A stretch of DNA of 51,330 nucleotides from an uncultured Bacteroidota bacterium (GCA_902519955.1 CABYMF010000009.1:1-51330); one strand, 5' to 3'. Positions 1 to 9,571 are shown, counted from the stretch's first letter. Notes: generated by a model from the sequence alone, not told the origin. A program made the numbers and translations.

Positions 1-2085
1 ACATCCTTTAAAAATTTACAAGAACCAATCATAAATAATCTTCTTGAAGGTAATAACTCCTTTGTTATAATGCCAACAGGAGGAGGAAAATCTCTTTGCT
101 ATCAATTTCCTGCTATGATACTAGATGGTACAGCCGTAGTGGTATCTCCTTTAATTGCATTAATGAAGAATCAAGTTGATTTGATTCGTACTAATAATAC
201 AAAAGATTCAGTAGCTCATGTTTTAAATTCAACGTTGAGTAAAGATGAAATAGAAAAAGTTAAAGATGATCTAATAAAAAAAGAAACAAAGTTGTTATTT
301 GTTGCGCCTGAAACACTTTCTAAGACAGATACTATTAAATTTTTAAAGAAGATAAATTTATCATTTTTAGCCATTGATGAAGCTCACTGTATTTCTGAAT
401 GGGGACACGACTTCAGACCAGAATACAGAAAGATAAGAGACATAATTGATCAAATTAATTCTGATATAAAAATCATTGCTTTAACAGCAACTGCAACACC
501 TAAAGTTCAAGATGATATAATAAAGAATCTAAAAATTGATAATTCAAAAATATTTAAGTCATCATTTAATCGACACAATTTATATTATGAGGTAAGAGCT
601 AAAAATGATAATACGGATATAGACCTTCTAAAATTCATAAAGTCAAATCAAAATGAATCTGGAATAATCTACTGCTTATCTAGAAAAAATGTTGAGGAAC
701 TATCCCAATTGCTAAATATCAATGGTGTCAAAAGTTTACCATATCATGCAGGTCTTGAGAAAAAAATTAGAGAAGAGAATCAAGATAAATTTCTAAAAGA
801 TGAATGTGATGTTATAGTAGCTACTATAGCTTTTGGAATGGGTATTGATAAACCGGATGTCAGATATGTTGTTCATTATAATGTGCCAAAAAGTATTGAA
901 GGTTACTACCAGGAGACCGGAAGAGCGGGAAGAGATGGTGGAAAAGGTCATTGCCTTATGTATTATTCCCATAAGGATGTTGAAAAATTAGAAAAACTTT
1001 TATCTAAGAAGAAATCATCAGAGAGAAACATTGGTGTTATGCTGCTTAAAGAAGTCTCTACTTTTGCAGAATCATCTATTTCAAGAAGAAAATATCTGCT
1101 TAATTACTTTGGGGAAAAATATGATCCAAACATCAATAATGATTATGAAATGGATGATAATTCAAAGAACGCAAAAGATAAGATAAATGTAAAAGACCAA
1201 TTATTGTTTTTACTTAAAAATTATTTCTCTAACAATAAAAAAGTTCTAATTAGAGAGATCACAAAAAATTTACCTTTTGATGAAAAAAATGAAATTGATG
1301 AAAAGTTTTGGAAAACAATTATTACGTATTCGATTGTTGAAGGTATTCTCGAGAAAGATATCTCCGACTTTACCTCTGTTAAAATATCAAATTCCGGAAA
1401 AGAATTTATTTCAAATCCAAAAGAATTTTATGTATCAAGGGATAATGATTTTAGTAAGACTAAAAAAACAGAGAACCAGTCTCTTAAAGCATCAGTAATT
1501 GATGATGACTTATTTAATAAATTAAAAATTCTTAGAAAAGAAATTGCCAAAAGTAAATCACTGCCACCATATGCAATATTTCAAGAGTTTTCTCTTGAAG
1601 ATATGACATATAAATATCCTGAGACTATTGATGAATTCAAAAATATCAATGGAGTAGGAGAAGGTAAGGTTAATAAATTTGGTTCTCAGTTTATAGAACT
1701 TATTAAAAAACACATCCAGGAAAATAATATTAAAAAATCAGATGAAATTATTTTAAGAACTTCAGGCTCAAAATCATCAAAAAAACTTTCATTGATCCAA
1801 AATGTAGATAAAAAAATACCACTTGATGAAATAAGTGAATCTCGTGGTATTGAATTCAATGTCTTATTATCAGAGCTTGAGAGTATTGTTTTCTCTGGAA
1901 CAAAACTAAATATTGATTATTATGTTGATGATATTCTTGATGAAGATCAACAAGAAGAACTTCATGAATACTTCCTAGAGAGTGAAAGCGAGGATATTTC
2001 AGATGCACTCAAAGAATTTGATGGAGATTATGATGAAGAGGAACTTAGAATTTTCAGAGTAAAATTTCTAAGTGATGTCTCATAG
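1..2085 (+). CDS. recQ: ATP-dependent DNA helicase RecQ (5' truncated by window edge)
   Basis: RecQ is a 3'-5' DNA helicase of superfamily 2 used in recombination and fork repair. The open frame runs back to base 1 without a stop, reading FKNLQEPIINNLLEGNNSF just before the Walker A segment MPTGGGKS at base 70, so the ATG at 70 is internal and the true start lies upstream of the window. Visible helicase motifs are Walker A, the DEAH box (AIDEAHCISEWGHDFRP), the ALTATAT motif and the motif VI region QETGRAGRDG. An HRDC-like segment (LPPYAIFQEFS to INGVGEGKV) follows near the C-terminal third. The protein continues with a long acidic C-terminus, as in many Bacteroidota RecQ proteins. It converges with the M14 peptidase gene, with a single base between the two stop codons. 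Family assignment is firm. Confidence 0.95.
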   Translation, partial: TSFKNLQEPIINNLLEGNNSFVIMPTGGGKSLCYQFPAMILDGTAVVVSPLIALMKNQVDLIRTNNTKDSVAHVLNSTLSKDEIEKVKDDLIKKETKLLFVAPETLSKTDTIKFLKKINLSFLAIDEAHCISEWGHDFRPEYRKIRDIIDQINSDIKIIALTATATPKVQDDIIKNLKIDNSKIFKSSFNRHNLYYEVRAKNDNTDIDLLKFIKSNQNESGIIYCLSRKNVEELSQLLNINGVKSLPYHAGLEKKIREENQDKFLKDECDVIVATIAFGMGIDKPDVRYVVHYNVPKSIEGYYQETGRAGRDGGKGHCLMYYSHKDVEKLEKLLSKKKSSERNIGVMLLKEVSTFAESSISRRKYLLNYFGEKYDPNINNDYEMDDNSKNAKDKINVKDQLLFLLKNYFSNNKKVLIREITKNLPFDEKNEIDEKFWKTIITYSIVEGILEKDISDFTSVKISNSGKEFISNPKEFYVSRDNDFSKTKKTENQSLKASVIDDDLFNKLKILRKEIAKSKSLPPYAIFQEFSLEDMTYKYPETIDEFKNINGVGEGKVNKFGSQFIELIKKHIQENNIKKSDEIILRTSGSKSSKKLSLIQNVDKKIPLDEISESRGIEFNVLLSELESIVFSGTKLNIDYYVDDILDEDQQEELHEYFLESESEDISDALKEFDGDYDEEELRIFRVKFLSDVS

Positions 2086-2086
2086 A

Positions 2087-4600
2087 CTACATTATATTTG
2101 AGTGAAATAACATATTAAGCAGAATCCTGTTAGTCCCAAACCAAAATGCTCTAAAGTTTGTATTATCTGTCATTAACAAGATCTTTCCTCTCCCTTTTCT
2201 AACTAATTTAAATGGTGAAGATTTCTTTAATAAAGAAAGATTTTCTTCAGATACATATCCACTCATTAATGGATCATTAGTATATAATATGGGGTTATTA
2301 AAACTTTGTTTGTCTTTACTCATGTATACATTTGAATTTCTAAAGAGGGGTAAAGTGCTTGACTCAATACCATAGTTGATTGGATGACTCTTGTCAATAC
2401 TAGACTTGAATATTGCACCACCTGTTTGCTGTGCTCCATAGAATGCCTGTCTCTCATCAAAAGCTACATCTTCAGCAACTAGATCCTTAGATAATAATTC
2501 AATCTCATTTAAATTATCTGAAACCCAACGAATAGAATTTCTATATGCAATTAAATTTCCACCATTATCTACATACTCTTTTATTTGGTCTGAATTAATC
2601 CTTCTTCCACTATAATCAGCTAAAATAATATGAGAGTACTTATTTAGATCAATGTATCCTAAATTACCAACATCAAGTTTTGAGATAGGAATATCATACC
2701 TGGTGTCAAGTAAATGCCAGATCTCCCCAGCATCATAACTTCTTACCCCATCTCCTACAATTAATCCTATTTTAGGCTGCCTAACTATAGCGAAATTATT
2801 AGATCCAAAATCAATTCCATCTGTAATTCCAGTTGAGTGAGACTCAAAGTCTACGTTATAGTCGACAGATATCTTACTTAATAATTCATAAATTTTATCA
2901 GGGCTTAATTCTTGATTTTGAACAGGTATCATATATGTCCCGTAATCGTAATCTTTACCTTTTATAGAAAACTTTCTAGTAGCAGTCTTGACCCTTAAAC
3001 CTTCATCTAAAATTTTATAAATCGCAGCTTGAGTATAATAGTCATGAGGCTCAAAAATATATGCGTAATCTGATTTATTATCAATCATGCCACTGGGCTT
3101 TAATAGATCAACAACTTCATTGTCTATGAGGCTTGATATATTTGATTGACTCAACCCATGTGTATAATCATAATTAATATTAAAAGCTAATGGTAGAGTC
3201 CAAGAAGACACATCGTAAAAAAGACTGTCTTTAAATTTAGTTTGGGTATAAAACATAGCTTCAATAAGTGTTCTTTTTGGCTGATTCATTGGTACTATAT
3301 AGCTATTATCCTTTAGATACTTTTTTCCATTAATTACAATGTCTTTAGAAATACTATTAAATTTAATCTTGTGACTTTTAAGTATGTCTGCAAGATGATA
3401 AACAGTTGACTCATCTTTAAGCTTACCAAAAATAATATTTTTAGTTCTTTTTGAATTTAAATCAATTTGATCATCAAAAAAATTCTTCATGTAATTGAGT
3501 AACTTAACTCTCATATTTTTTGCAGCCTTAAGAGTTGAAAAAGCTGTTGCAAGTTGGTTCTTAATTGTGAAAGGAAATGTAATAATTCCGTTGACACTTT
3601 CTTGTATGTGTCCCCTTGAACTTCCTTGTTCAAACAAAATTCCAATTCCTCCATTTGCATCTGGATAGGTTGATCCCTTACCAAAATAAAAATCATCGAA
3701 GCTCTCCTCAGAGTAATACAGTGATCCAATCTCATTTAAAGCTTCTTCATGATATGAAGCAATTTCTCGTGTTAAATCTTGATTTAAATCTGAAATTAAT
3801 GGATTCTTTCTCTCAGGAATACCTGGTTGAAAGAAAAAAGATGAATTTGTACCCATCTCATGATGATCAGTCATAATATTAGGTAGCCATTCAGTGTAAG
3901 TTTGAATTTTAAAATTACTTTCTATTAACTGATTAGGTAGATAATCTCTATTTAAATCAAACCAATAATGGTTAGTCCTCGCTCTAGGCCAATATTGATT
4001 ATACTCTCTATCATTATTATCAGGATTTAAACTTTGATTTTTATTGCTATTTGCCCATTGAGAAAAACGTTGAAGTCCGTCTGGATTGAGGCTTGGATCT
4101 AATAATATGACAACATCGTTTAATAATTCTTTTGTCTCTTCTGAATTACTTGCTAAAAGATGGTAGATTAGAGGTAAGCTCGCATTAGTTCCACTTGGTT
4201 CATCTCCATGAACAGAAAAGCCTTGATATACAACTATAGGCATATTTGAGACATCAATATCTCTATTTTTTGAACTTGATAATTCTAAATGATTTTTTTG
4301 AATTTCTTCAAGTCTTAAGTGATTTGATTCACTCGTTATAATCATAAGCCATGAAGTCCTATTTTCATAAGTTTTACCTCGGTTGACTAATTTTACTCTA
4401 TCAGAATTCTTTGATACCTCTTGGACATAATGACTCAATTTATCATGACTTACATGGAGCTCTCCAACTTGATGTCCAATTATGCTTTCTGGTGTTGGTA
4501 TTGATTGATTATAATTGCTTGTATCACCTAAATAATAACTAAGATCAACTTGAGCATTTAAACAAAAAATTGGTGCTAATAGAAATAAAATTTTTTTCAT
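2087..4600 (-). CDS. Secreted M14-family zinc carboxypeptidase
   Basis: This 837-residue protein has an N-terminal signal peptide (MKKILFLLAPIFCLNA) and an M14 peptidase domain. Likely zinc ligands are H131 and E134 in HGDEPSG, with a later histidine in DHHEMG (around 246-247). The segments LLDPSLNPDG (about 167-175) and WFDLNRD (about 213-219) are typical of the M14 carboxypeptidases common in marine Flavobacteriia. A roughly 450-residue C-terminal region ends in a glutamine-amidotransferase-like or Rossmann-like segment (KIGLIVGDGVRSYDAGEIW), as seen in other large members. It is probably exported and degrades peptides in the periplasm or outside the cell. It lies 21 bases downstream of the DUF3276 gene on the same strand and is probably the last gene of that operon. 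The exact substrate cannot be inferred. Confidence 0.88.
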   Translation of the reverse strand: MKKILFLLAPIFCLNAQVDLSYYLGDTSNYNQSIPTPESIIGHQVGELHVSHDKLSHYVQEVSKNSDRVKLVNRGKTYENRTSWLMIITSESNHLRLEEIQKNHLELSSSKNRDIDVSNMPIVVYQGFSVHGDEPSGTNASLPLIYHLLASNSEETKELLNDVVILLDPSLNPDGLQRFSQWANSNKNQSLNPDNNDREYNQYWPRARTNHYWFDLNRDYLPNQLIESNFKIQTYTEWLPNIMTDHHEMGTNSSFFFQPGIPERKNPLISDLNQDLTREIASYHEEALNEIGSLYYSEESFDDFYFGKGSTYPDANGGIGILFEQGSSRGHIQESVNGIITFPFTIKNQLATAFSTLKAAKNMRVKLLNYMKNFFDDQIDLNSKRTKNIIFGKLKDESTVYHLADILKSHKIKFNSISKDIVINGKKYLKDNSYIVPMNQPKRTLIEAMFYTQTKFKDSLFYDVSSWTLPLAFNINYDYTHGLSQSNISSLIDNEVVDLLKPSGMIDNKSDYAYIFEPHDYYTQAAIYKILDEGLRVKTATRKFSIKGKDYDYGTYMIPVQNQELSPDKIYELLSKISVDYNVDFESHSTGITDGIDFGSNNFAIVRQPKIGLIVGDGVRSYDAGEIWHLLDTRYDIPISKLDVGNLGYIDLNKYSHIILADYSGRRINSDQIKEYVDNGGNLIAYRNSIRWVSDNLNEIELLSKDLVAEDVAFDERQAFYGAQQTGGAIFKSSIDKSHPINYGIESSTLPLFRNSNVYMSKDKQSFNNPILYTNDPLMSGYVSEENLSLLKKSSPFKLVRKGRGKILLMTDNTNFRAFWFGTNRILLNMLFHSNIM

Positions 4601-4621
4601 TTGAGTTTTTTAAATTAAAAT

Positions 4622-5041
4622 TTATTCATCATCATTTTCAAAATCAACATCTGCAAAGTCTTTTTCCTCTTCCTCTTCCTCTTTTTTATCAGTAGAATCA
4701 GATTTATCAGTAGAATCAGACTCTTCTTTCTTCTCTTTCTTCATTTCAAAATCTTTATCATGCCTCTCACTTATGACCTCTTCACCTTTATTCTCAATAA
4801 TAAAGTCACAAGTTTCTTTTAGTGAGGAATTAAATTCAGCAAAGTCCTCTTTATAAAGGTATATTTTATGTTTTTTGTAGTAGAAAGTTCCATCTTCATT
4901 AGTAAACTTTTTACTCTCTGTAATTGTTAGGTAATAATCTCCAGCTTTAGTTTCTCTTACATCAAAAAAATAAGTTCTTCTTCCAGCTCTTAGTGCCTTA
5001 GAAAATATTTCCTCAGCATTATAATCGTTTTGATTTTCCAT
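4622..5041 (-). CDS. DUF3276 / PUR-alpha-like nucleic-acid-binding protein
   Basis: This 139-residue protein has a single PUR-like domain (residues about 8-85: AEEIFSKALRAGRRTYFFDVRETK and YYLTITESKKF) followed by a strongly acidic, low-complexity tail with a tandem SDSTDK repeat and a run of glutamates. The family (DUF3276) occurs throughout Bacteroidota and resembles eukaryotic PUR-alpha, suggesting binding to single-stranded DNA or RNA; the cellular role is not established. I chose the ATG at 5041. The longer frame would need a TTG at 5059 and would overlap a TATATTTG promoter-like element. It lies 30 bases downstream of the ABC exporter gene and 21 bases upstream of the M14 peptidase gene. 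Confidence 0.85.
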   Translation of the reverse strand: MENQNDYNAEEIFSKALRAGRRTYFFDVRETKAGDYYLTITESKKFTNEDGTFYYKKHKIYLYKEDFAEFNSSLKETCDFIIENKGEEVISERHDKDFEMKKEKKEESDSTDKSDSTDKKEEEEEEKDFADVDFENDDE

Positions 5042-5056
5042 AATTTTTATTTTAAC

Positions 5057-5064
5057 CAAATATA
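5057..5064 (-). promoter_or_regulatory. Putative Bacteroidota -7 element (TATATTTG) upstream of the DUF3276 gene
   Basis: The minus strand reads TATATTTG here, matching the Bacteroidota housekeeping consensus TAnnTTTG. It sits 15 bases before the ATG at 5041 and would give a leader of about 10 nt. No clear TTG is visible at the -33 position, so support comes from the single element and its placement. Confidence 0.4.
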
Positions 5065-5071
5065 ATCAAAT

Positions 5072-6829
5072 CTAGTCATTAATTTCACTGTTTTGCTTAA
5101 GGTAAAGGTCCTTATAATATCCTTCACCTTTTACTAATTCACTGTGACTTCCACTTTGTATAATTTTTCCATTATCTAACACAATTATATTATCAGCATG
5201 TTTGACACATGAAACTCTATGGCTAATTATTATTAGTGTTTTGTTCTGAAAATTATTTTTTAAATTTTTTAAAATTCTATCCTCAGTATCTGAGTCCAGA
5301 GATGAGAAGCAATCATCAAATAAATATATTTCAGAATCCTTTATAAATGACCTTGCAATTGAAATCCTTTGAGCCTGTCCACCCGAAAGTGTTACACCTC
5401 TTTCACCAAGAATCGTGTCATAGCCATTCTCAAATTTTTCAATTTCCAGATCAATCTCTGCTAATTTAGCTGCATTAGTTATATCATCTATTGATGAATC
5501 AGGATTACCAAACTCAATATTCTTTTTTATACTTTCAGAAAATAAAAAATTATTTTGAGGTACGTAACTAATTAAATTTCTCAATTCACTTATTTCAATT
5601 GACTTTAAATTTTTATCACCAATAAAAATATCTCCTTTTTGTGGGTCATATATTCTTGATATTAAATCTACTAAGGATGTTTTTCCAGATCCTACCTTCC
5701 CAAGAATACCCAACACTTTTCCTGATTTAATACTTAGATTAAATGATTTGAAAATTTCTATTCCTGTTTGATCATATTTAAAATAAACGTTTTTAAATGT
5801 AATGTCTTTATTCTTATTATTCCCTAATTTTAATTTTCCATTTTGTAATGTAGTATTTGAGTCTAAGAATTCATTTATTCTTTTTTGTGAAGCTTCAGCT
5901 TGTTTAACAATTGAAGTTACCCAACCAACAAGTGTTACTGGCCAGGTCAACATGTTTACATAAATAATAAATTCAGCGATTACTCCGATCTCAATATTGC
6001 CATCAATAAACTCTCTACCACCTATGTAAATAACAATTAGATTACTTAGCCCAATTAGGAAAAGAATAATTGGAAAGAACCAAGCTTGAATTTTTGCAAG
6101 ACTCAAGCTATTATTAAAACTATTGAAAGCATATTTATCAAACTTATTGAAAATTAGATCTTGAATGTTAAATGACTTTAATACAGATATTCCGCTAAAG
6201 CTTTCTTGAGAATATGTAGAAAGGTCTGATAGGCTTTCTTGAACTAAAGTACTTTTTTTGTTAATTATGTTACTTATTTTGTAGATAAAAATTGATAAAA
6301 TAGGCAAAGGGATCAAGCTGTATATTGTAAGTTTTGGTGCAATACTATACATATAAAATATTATGATTGTAAATAATACTATTGCATTAGTTCCATACAT
6401 TAACACTGGACCATAATACATTCTTACTTTACTTACATCCTCACTAATTCTATTCATTAAATCCCCAGTTCTGTTCTTTTTATAAAATATTTGATCAAGT
6501 GATTGATAGTGTGAAAAAATTTCATTTTTAACATCAAACTCGATGAATCTTGACACATTGATTATTGTTTGTCTCATTAAGAATGTAAAAAATCCTGATA
6601 TTAGAGCTGCACCAACAATTAATACAATATTTATAAATAAGATCTCTTTTAATTCATCTGGAGATATGTTATTAAGTTTAAGGTAATTCTCAATTGAGGT
6701 AATTGAATTGCCTACAAGTCTGGGAGTAACTAAAGAGAAAACTCTAGAAATAACAGTTATTAATAATCCAATTAAAAGCCTTCCCTTATATTTAATTAAA
6801 AATTTATTTAGCCTTTCTAATTCTTTCAT
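5072..6829 (-). CDS. ABC exporter, fused permease/ATPase half-transporter
   Basis: This 585-residue protein combines a six-helix ABC exporter membrane domain (about 15-310) with a nucleotide-binding domain (about 335-585). Visible motifs are Walker A GKVGSGKTS (about 377-385), the Q-loop VPQNN, the signature LSGGQ (about 481-485), Walker B with FDD (D505, D506), and the H-loop SHR (H537). The residue after the Walker B aspartate is Asp, where catalytically competent sites usually have Glu; the same change marks the weaker site of heterodimeric exporters such as MdlA. The ATG at 6829 is preferred to a TTG at 6838, because a TATATTTG element lies just upstream. The substrate is unknown. Together with DUF3276 and the divergent nusB-DUF1573-yajC run, this is an arrangement I recall from other Flavobacteriia. 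Confidence 0.9.
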   Translation of the reverse strand: MKELERLNKFLIKYKGRLLIGLLITVISRVFSLVTPRLVGNSITSIENYLKLNNISPDELKEILFINIVLIVGAALISGFFTFLMRQTIINVSRFIEFDVKNEIFSHYQSLDQIFYKKNRTGDLMNRISEDVSKVRMYYGPVLMYGTNAIVLFTIIIFYMYSIAPKLTIYSLIPLPILSIFIYKISNIINKKSTLVQESLSDLSTYSQESFSGISVLKSFNIQDLIFNKFDKYAFNSFNNSLSLAKIQAWFFPIILFLIGLSNLIVIYIGGREFIDGNIEIGVIAEFIIYVNMLTWPVTLVGWVTSIVKQAEASQKRINEFLDSNTTLQNGKLKLGNNKNKDITFKNVYFKYDQTGIEIFKSFNLSIKSGKVLGILGKVGSGKTSLVDLISRIYDPQKGDIFIGDKNLKSIEISELRNLISYVPQNNFLFSESIKKNIEFGNPDSSIDDITNAAKLAEIDLEIEKFENGYDTILGERGVTLSGGQAQRISIARSFIKDSEIYLFDDCFSSLDSDTEDRILKNLKNNFQNKTLIIISHRVSCVKHADNIIVLDNGKIIQSGSHSELVKGEGYYKDLYLKQNSEIND

Positions 6830-6839
6830 AAATGACAAA

Positions 6840-6847
6840 CAAATATA
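6840..6847 (-). promoter_or_regulatory. Putative -7 element (TATATTTG) of the ABC exporter operon
   Basis: The minus strand reads TATATTTG ten bases before the ATG at 6829. It matches TAnnTTTG and implies a leader of only a few nucleotides. No obvious -33 TTG was found. Confidence 0.45.
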
Positions 6848-6913
6848 GACTTTATAAGTTCTTAATTTTTAATAATATTTATAAATGACTAATTTAGCAG
6901 TAGTTCTTTAAAC

Positions 6914-7804
6914 ATGTTAAATAGAAGACATATACGTACAAAAGTTATTCAATCTATATATTCAGATTCAATTGAATCAATAGACAGAAAAGTTATAAAA
7001 AAACTTATCAAGGAAAGTTCCTCTTCCTCGCTTGATCTTCTTTATAATATTATTGATTTTATTAAAGAGATAAATATCTATTTCAACAATTTGGAGTCTA
7101 AAAAGTTTTCATGTTCATTTATAACTCAGAATCCATACTTTTTCTTCTTTAATAAATTACATCCAAAAAATTTTAAAAGAAATAATATAATCAACTGGGA
7201 TTTAAACCTAAACTATATAATTGATCTTCAAGAGAAAATTATTGATTTAAACAAAGAGTTTATTGAATCTAATGAAACTAATAATCTTAAATTTTTTACT
7301 AAAAGTTATGCTAATATTGTTGCTAACTCAAGTCTGCTTTATGATTTCTTAGAGGATCAAAATATTAATTGGATCAATGATTTTCCTTATGTCAACTCAT
7401 TTATATTAAAGAATATTCAAAAGGTTGATATACAGAATCCAGAATCTTTTAACATACCTTCATTATTCGACTATAATGAGGAAATAGAGTTTGGTCAAGA
7501 GTTGTTAAATTTAGTAATTGAAAATAATAATGAATTAAAAAATCATCTAGTGGGTAGAGTACCTAATTGGGATTCAGAAAGAATTGCTAAAGTTGATTAT
7601 GCTATTTTGATTACTTCAATTGCTGAGCTTATATACTTTCCCTCAATTCCAACAAAAGTTACATTAAATGAATACATTGAGATAGCAAAAGATTTTTCAT
7701 CACCAATGTCTGGTAAATTTGTTAATGGCATTATTGATAATATCTTGAAAGATTTTACTGGTAAAGGTTTAATAATAAAGAAGGGACGTGGTCTAATATC
7801 GTAA
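6914..7804 (+). CDS. nusB: Transcription antitermination factor NusB (long Bacteroidota form)
   Basis: NusB binds boxA RNA with NusE (S10) to form the antitermination complex for rRNA operons. This copy is 296 residues, about twice the E. coli length, as is usual in Bacteroidota. The N-terminus (NRRHIRTKVIQSIYS) and the C-terminal NusB core (residues about 170-290: ELLNLVIEN, NWDSERIAKVDYAILITSIAEL, PTKVTLNEYIEIAKDFSSPMSGKFVNGIIDNI) are recognisable. It is divergent from the ABC exporter gene and is followed 29 bases later by the DUF1573 lipoprotein gene. Its target, a full rRNA operon with a repeated leader/spacer element, lies in the same window. Confidence 0.9.
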   Translation: MLNRRHIRTKVIQSIYSDSIESIDRKVIKKLIKESSSSSLDLLYNIIDFIKEINIYFNNLESKKFSCSFITQNPYFFFFNKLHPKNFKRNNIINWDLNLNYIIDLQEKIIDLNKEFIESNETNNLKFFTKSYANIVANSSLLYDFLEDQNINWINDFPYVNSFILKNIQKVDIQNPESFNIPSLFDYNEEIEFGQELLNLVIENNNELKNHLVGRVPNWDSERIAKVDYAILITSIAELIYFPSIPTKVTLNEYIEIAKDFSSPMSGKFVNGIIDNILKDFTGKGLIIKKGRGLIS

Positions 7805-7811
7805 ATTTTAT

Positions 7812-7819
7812 TAATTTTG
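7812..7819 (+). promoter_or_regulatory. Putative -7 element (TAATTTTG) upstream of the DUF1573 gene
   Basis: The plus strand reads TAATTTTG between nusB and the next ATG at 7834, with 14 bases between element and start codon. This fits TAnnTTTG and would let the DUF1573-yajC-pyrD run be transcribed separately from nusB. No clear -33 TTG was seen. Confidence 0.4.
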
Positions 7820-7833
7820 AAAAAAAATATTTA

Positions 7834-8280
7834 ATGAATAAGTTAAGCAACGTTTTAAGTGTAATTTTTGTTTCTTTTTTTCTATTCTCTTGTAATGAAA
7901 ATGCATCAAGTAAAATTAAATCAGATATTAGTTCAAATTCTGAAAGAGAAGCAAGATATGCCGAAATAACTTTTGATAGGATTTTTCATGATTTTGGGAA
8001 AATTAATGAAGGTGAAATAGCTAAGACGGTTTTTACTTTTACAAATACTGGTAAAAATGATCTTTATATTGTTGATGCAATCGGCAGTTGTGGATGCACT
8101 GTACCAAATTATCCTAAAAATATTCCAATAGAGCCTGGTGAGAGTGGTAAAATTGAGGTAAACTTTGACACTAATGGAAGGCCAAACTTACAGCAAAAGA
8201 TGATTAAAGTTTCCGCAAATACCTCAAATGGTGGAGAATTGTTAAGAATTCAAGCCTTTGTTGAACCAAAAATAAATTAA
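7834..8280 (+). CDS. DUF1573 domain lipoprotein
   Basis: This 148-residue protein has a lipoprotein signal ending in the lipobox LFSC (Cys at about residue 20) and one DUF1573 domain (about 45-145). The domain includes FDRIFHDFGKINEGEIAKTVF and the cysteine-containing turn GSCGCTVPNYP, followed by EPGESGKIEV. DUF1573 proteins have an immunoglobulin-like (ASH-related) fold and are abundant in Bacteroidota; their function is not established. The protein is predicted to be anchored to a membrane and to face the periplasm. It is followed two bases later by yajC, and this pairing recurs in Flavobacteriia. Confidence 0.87.
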   Translation: MNKLSNVLSVIFVSFFLFSCNENASSKIKSDISSNSEREARYAEITFDRIFHDFGKINEGEIAKTVFTFTNTGKNDLYIVDAIGSCGCTVPNYPKNIPIEPGESGKIEVNFDTNGRPNLQQKMIKVSANTSNGGELLRIQAFVEPKIN

Positions 8281-8282
8281 CT

Positions 8283-8552
8283 ATGGAATCTCAATTTCCA
8301 TATCTTCTTTTAGCAGCTCTAGTATTTTTATTCTTCATAATCATTCCATCTTTCAGGAAAAGTAGTAAAGAAAAAAAGTTTTTAAAGAATCTGAAGAAAG
8401 GTGACAAAATTGTAACTACCTCAGGTATTCATGCAAGAATAAATGAACTAGATGAAAAAAATAATACTTGCATAGTTGAGACCATGGCAGGAAAACTGAA
8501 AATTGAAAAATCTGCAATTTCTATTGAGCTATCCTCTAATTTAAAATCTTGA
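8283..8552 (+). CDS. yajC: Preprotein translocase accessory subunit YajC
   Basis: YajC is a small inner-membrane protein that associates with SecDF and supports protein export. This 89-residue copy has one N-terminal membrane segment (YLLLAALVFLFFIIIPSF, about residues 7-24). A basic stretch and the conserved soluble core (LKKGDKIVTTSGIHARINELDE) follow. Size and architecture match the family. Its stop codon overlaps the start of pyrD by one base. Confidence 0.93.
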   Translation: MESQFPYLLLAALVFLFFIIIPSFRKSSKEKKFLKNLKKGDKIVTTSGIHARINELDEKNNTCIVETMAGKLKIEKSAISIELSSNLKS

Positions 8553-9571
8553 TGTATAAACTTATACGAAACTTTCTCTTTTTATTTGATGCAGAATTTA
8601 TTCATGAGTTTTCAGTTAAATCTATTAAGATCTTTGGTAAAATCCCTTTCTTTAATTTATTTATTAGAGAGGTTTTTCATTTAAAGACTGATAATCTTAA
8701 AGTCAAATTATTTGGACTAGAATTTAAAAACCCTGTTGGTCTTGCAGCAGGTTTTGACAAAAACGCTGAATTTTACAAAGAGTTCTCTAATTTTGGGTTT
8801 GGTTTTATTGAAATTGGCACTGTGACTCCTCAGCCTCAGCCTGGAAATCCCAAGAAACGAATATTTAGACTAGAAGAAGATAATTCTTTAATAAACCGAC
8901 TAGGTTTCAATAATAAAGGTTTAATAGAGGTTAATAAGAACCTAAGTAAAAAAAGAGATATTATTATTGGAGCTAATATTGGAAAAAATTTTTTTACTGA
9001 AAATGAAAATGCACATAAAGATTATTTAAAATGCCTTGAGACTCTTCATGATAATGTAGATTATTTTGCAATAAATATTAGTTCACCAAACACCAAAGGC
9101 CTTAGAGAATTTCATGATAAGAATTTGTTAAAACCGCTTCTAGAAAAATTAATAAACTTCAATAACAGTAAAGTAAACCCAAAACCAATGTTGTTAAAAA
9201 TATCACCAGACCTAAATATAGCTCAGCTTGATGATATCATATCGTTGATGTTAGAACTAAAAATTCATGGTGTTATAGCTACAAATACTACTATTTCAAG
9301 AAATGGAGTAAAATCAAATTATAAAAATGAGACTGGAGGTCTAAGTGGAGAACTATTAAAAGATAAGAGTAATTATGTAATTAAATACCTAAGAGAAAAA
9401 TTAGGTAATGATTTCCCAATTGTTGGTGTTGGAGGAATAATGTCAAAAGAAGATGCAATAGATAAAATTAAAGCAGGGGCAAATCTCATTCAACTTTATA
9501 CAGGATTTATTTATGAAGGACCAGAATTAATAAAAAATATAAATAAAGCTATACTTAATCAAAGTAGCTAA
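8552..9571 (+). CDS. pyrD: Quinone-dependent dihydroorotate dehydrogenase (class 2)
   Basis: PyrD oxidises dihydroorotate to orotate in pyrimidine synthesis and passes electrons to the quinone pool from the inner face of the cytoplasmic membrane. The 339-residue length with an N-terminal amphipathic extension (YKLIRNFLFLFDAEFIHEFSV) is typical of class 2. Motifs include FKNPVGLAAGFDKNAE, INRLGFNNKG and NISSPNTKGLR, whose serine is the expected catalytic base. The FMN-binding end is GVGGIMSKEDA and AGANLIQLYTGF. The start is the ATG at 8552, overlapping the yajC stop by one base; an upstream TTG only adds one residue. Its 3' end overlaps the convergent M42 gene by 17 bases. Confidence 0.95.
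   Translation: MYKLIRNFLFLFDAEFIHEFSVKSIKIFGKIPFFNLFIREVFHLKTDNLKVKLFGLEFKNPVGLAAGFDKNAEFYKEFSNFGFGFIEIGTVTPQPQPGNPKKRIFRLEEDNSLINRLGFNNKGLIEVNKNLSKKRDIIIGANIGKNFFTENENAHKDYLKCLETLHDNVDYFAINISSPNTKGLREFHDKNLLKPLLEKLINFNNSKVNPKPMLLKISPDLNIAQLDDIISLMLELKIHGVIATNTTISRNGVKSNYKNETGGLSGELLKDKSNYVIKYLREKLGNDFPIVGVGGIMSKEDAIDKIKAGANLIQLYTGFIYEGPELIKNINKAILNQSS

Noticed and set aside
4675-4725. Tandem repeat that could be a CRISPR or phase-variable tract
   Set aside because: It is a two-copy in-frame repeat coding for SDSTDK in the acidic tail of the DUF3276 protein; no spacer pattern exists.
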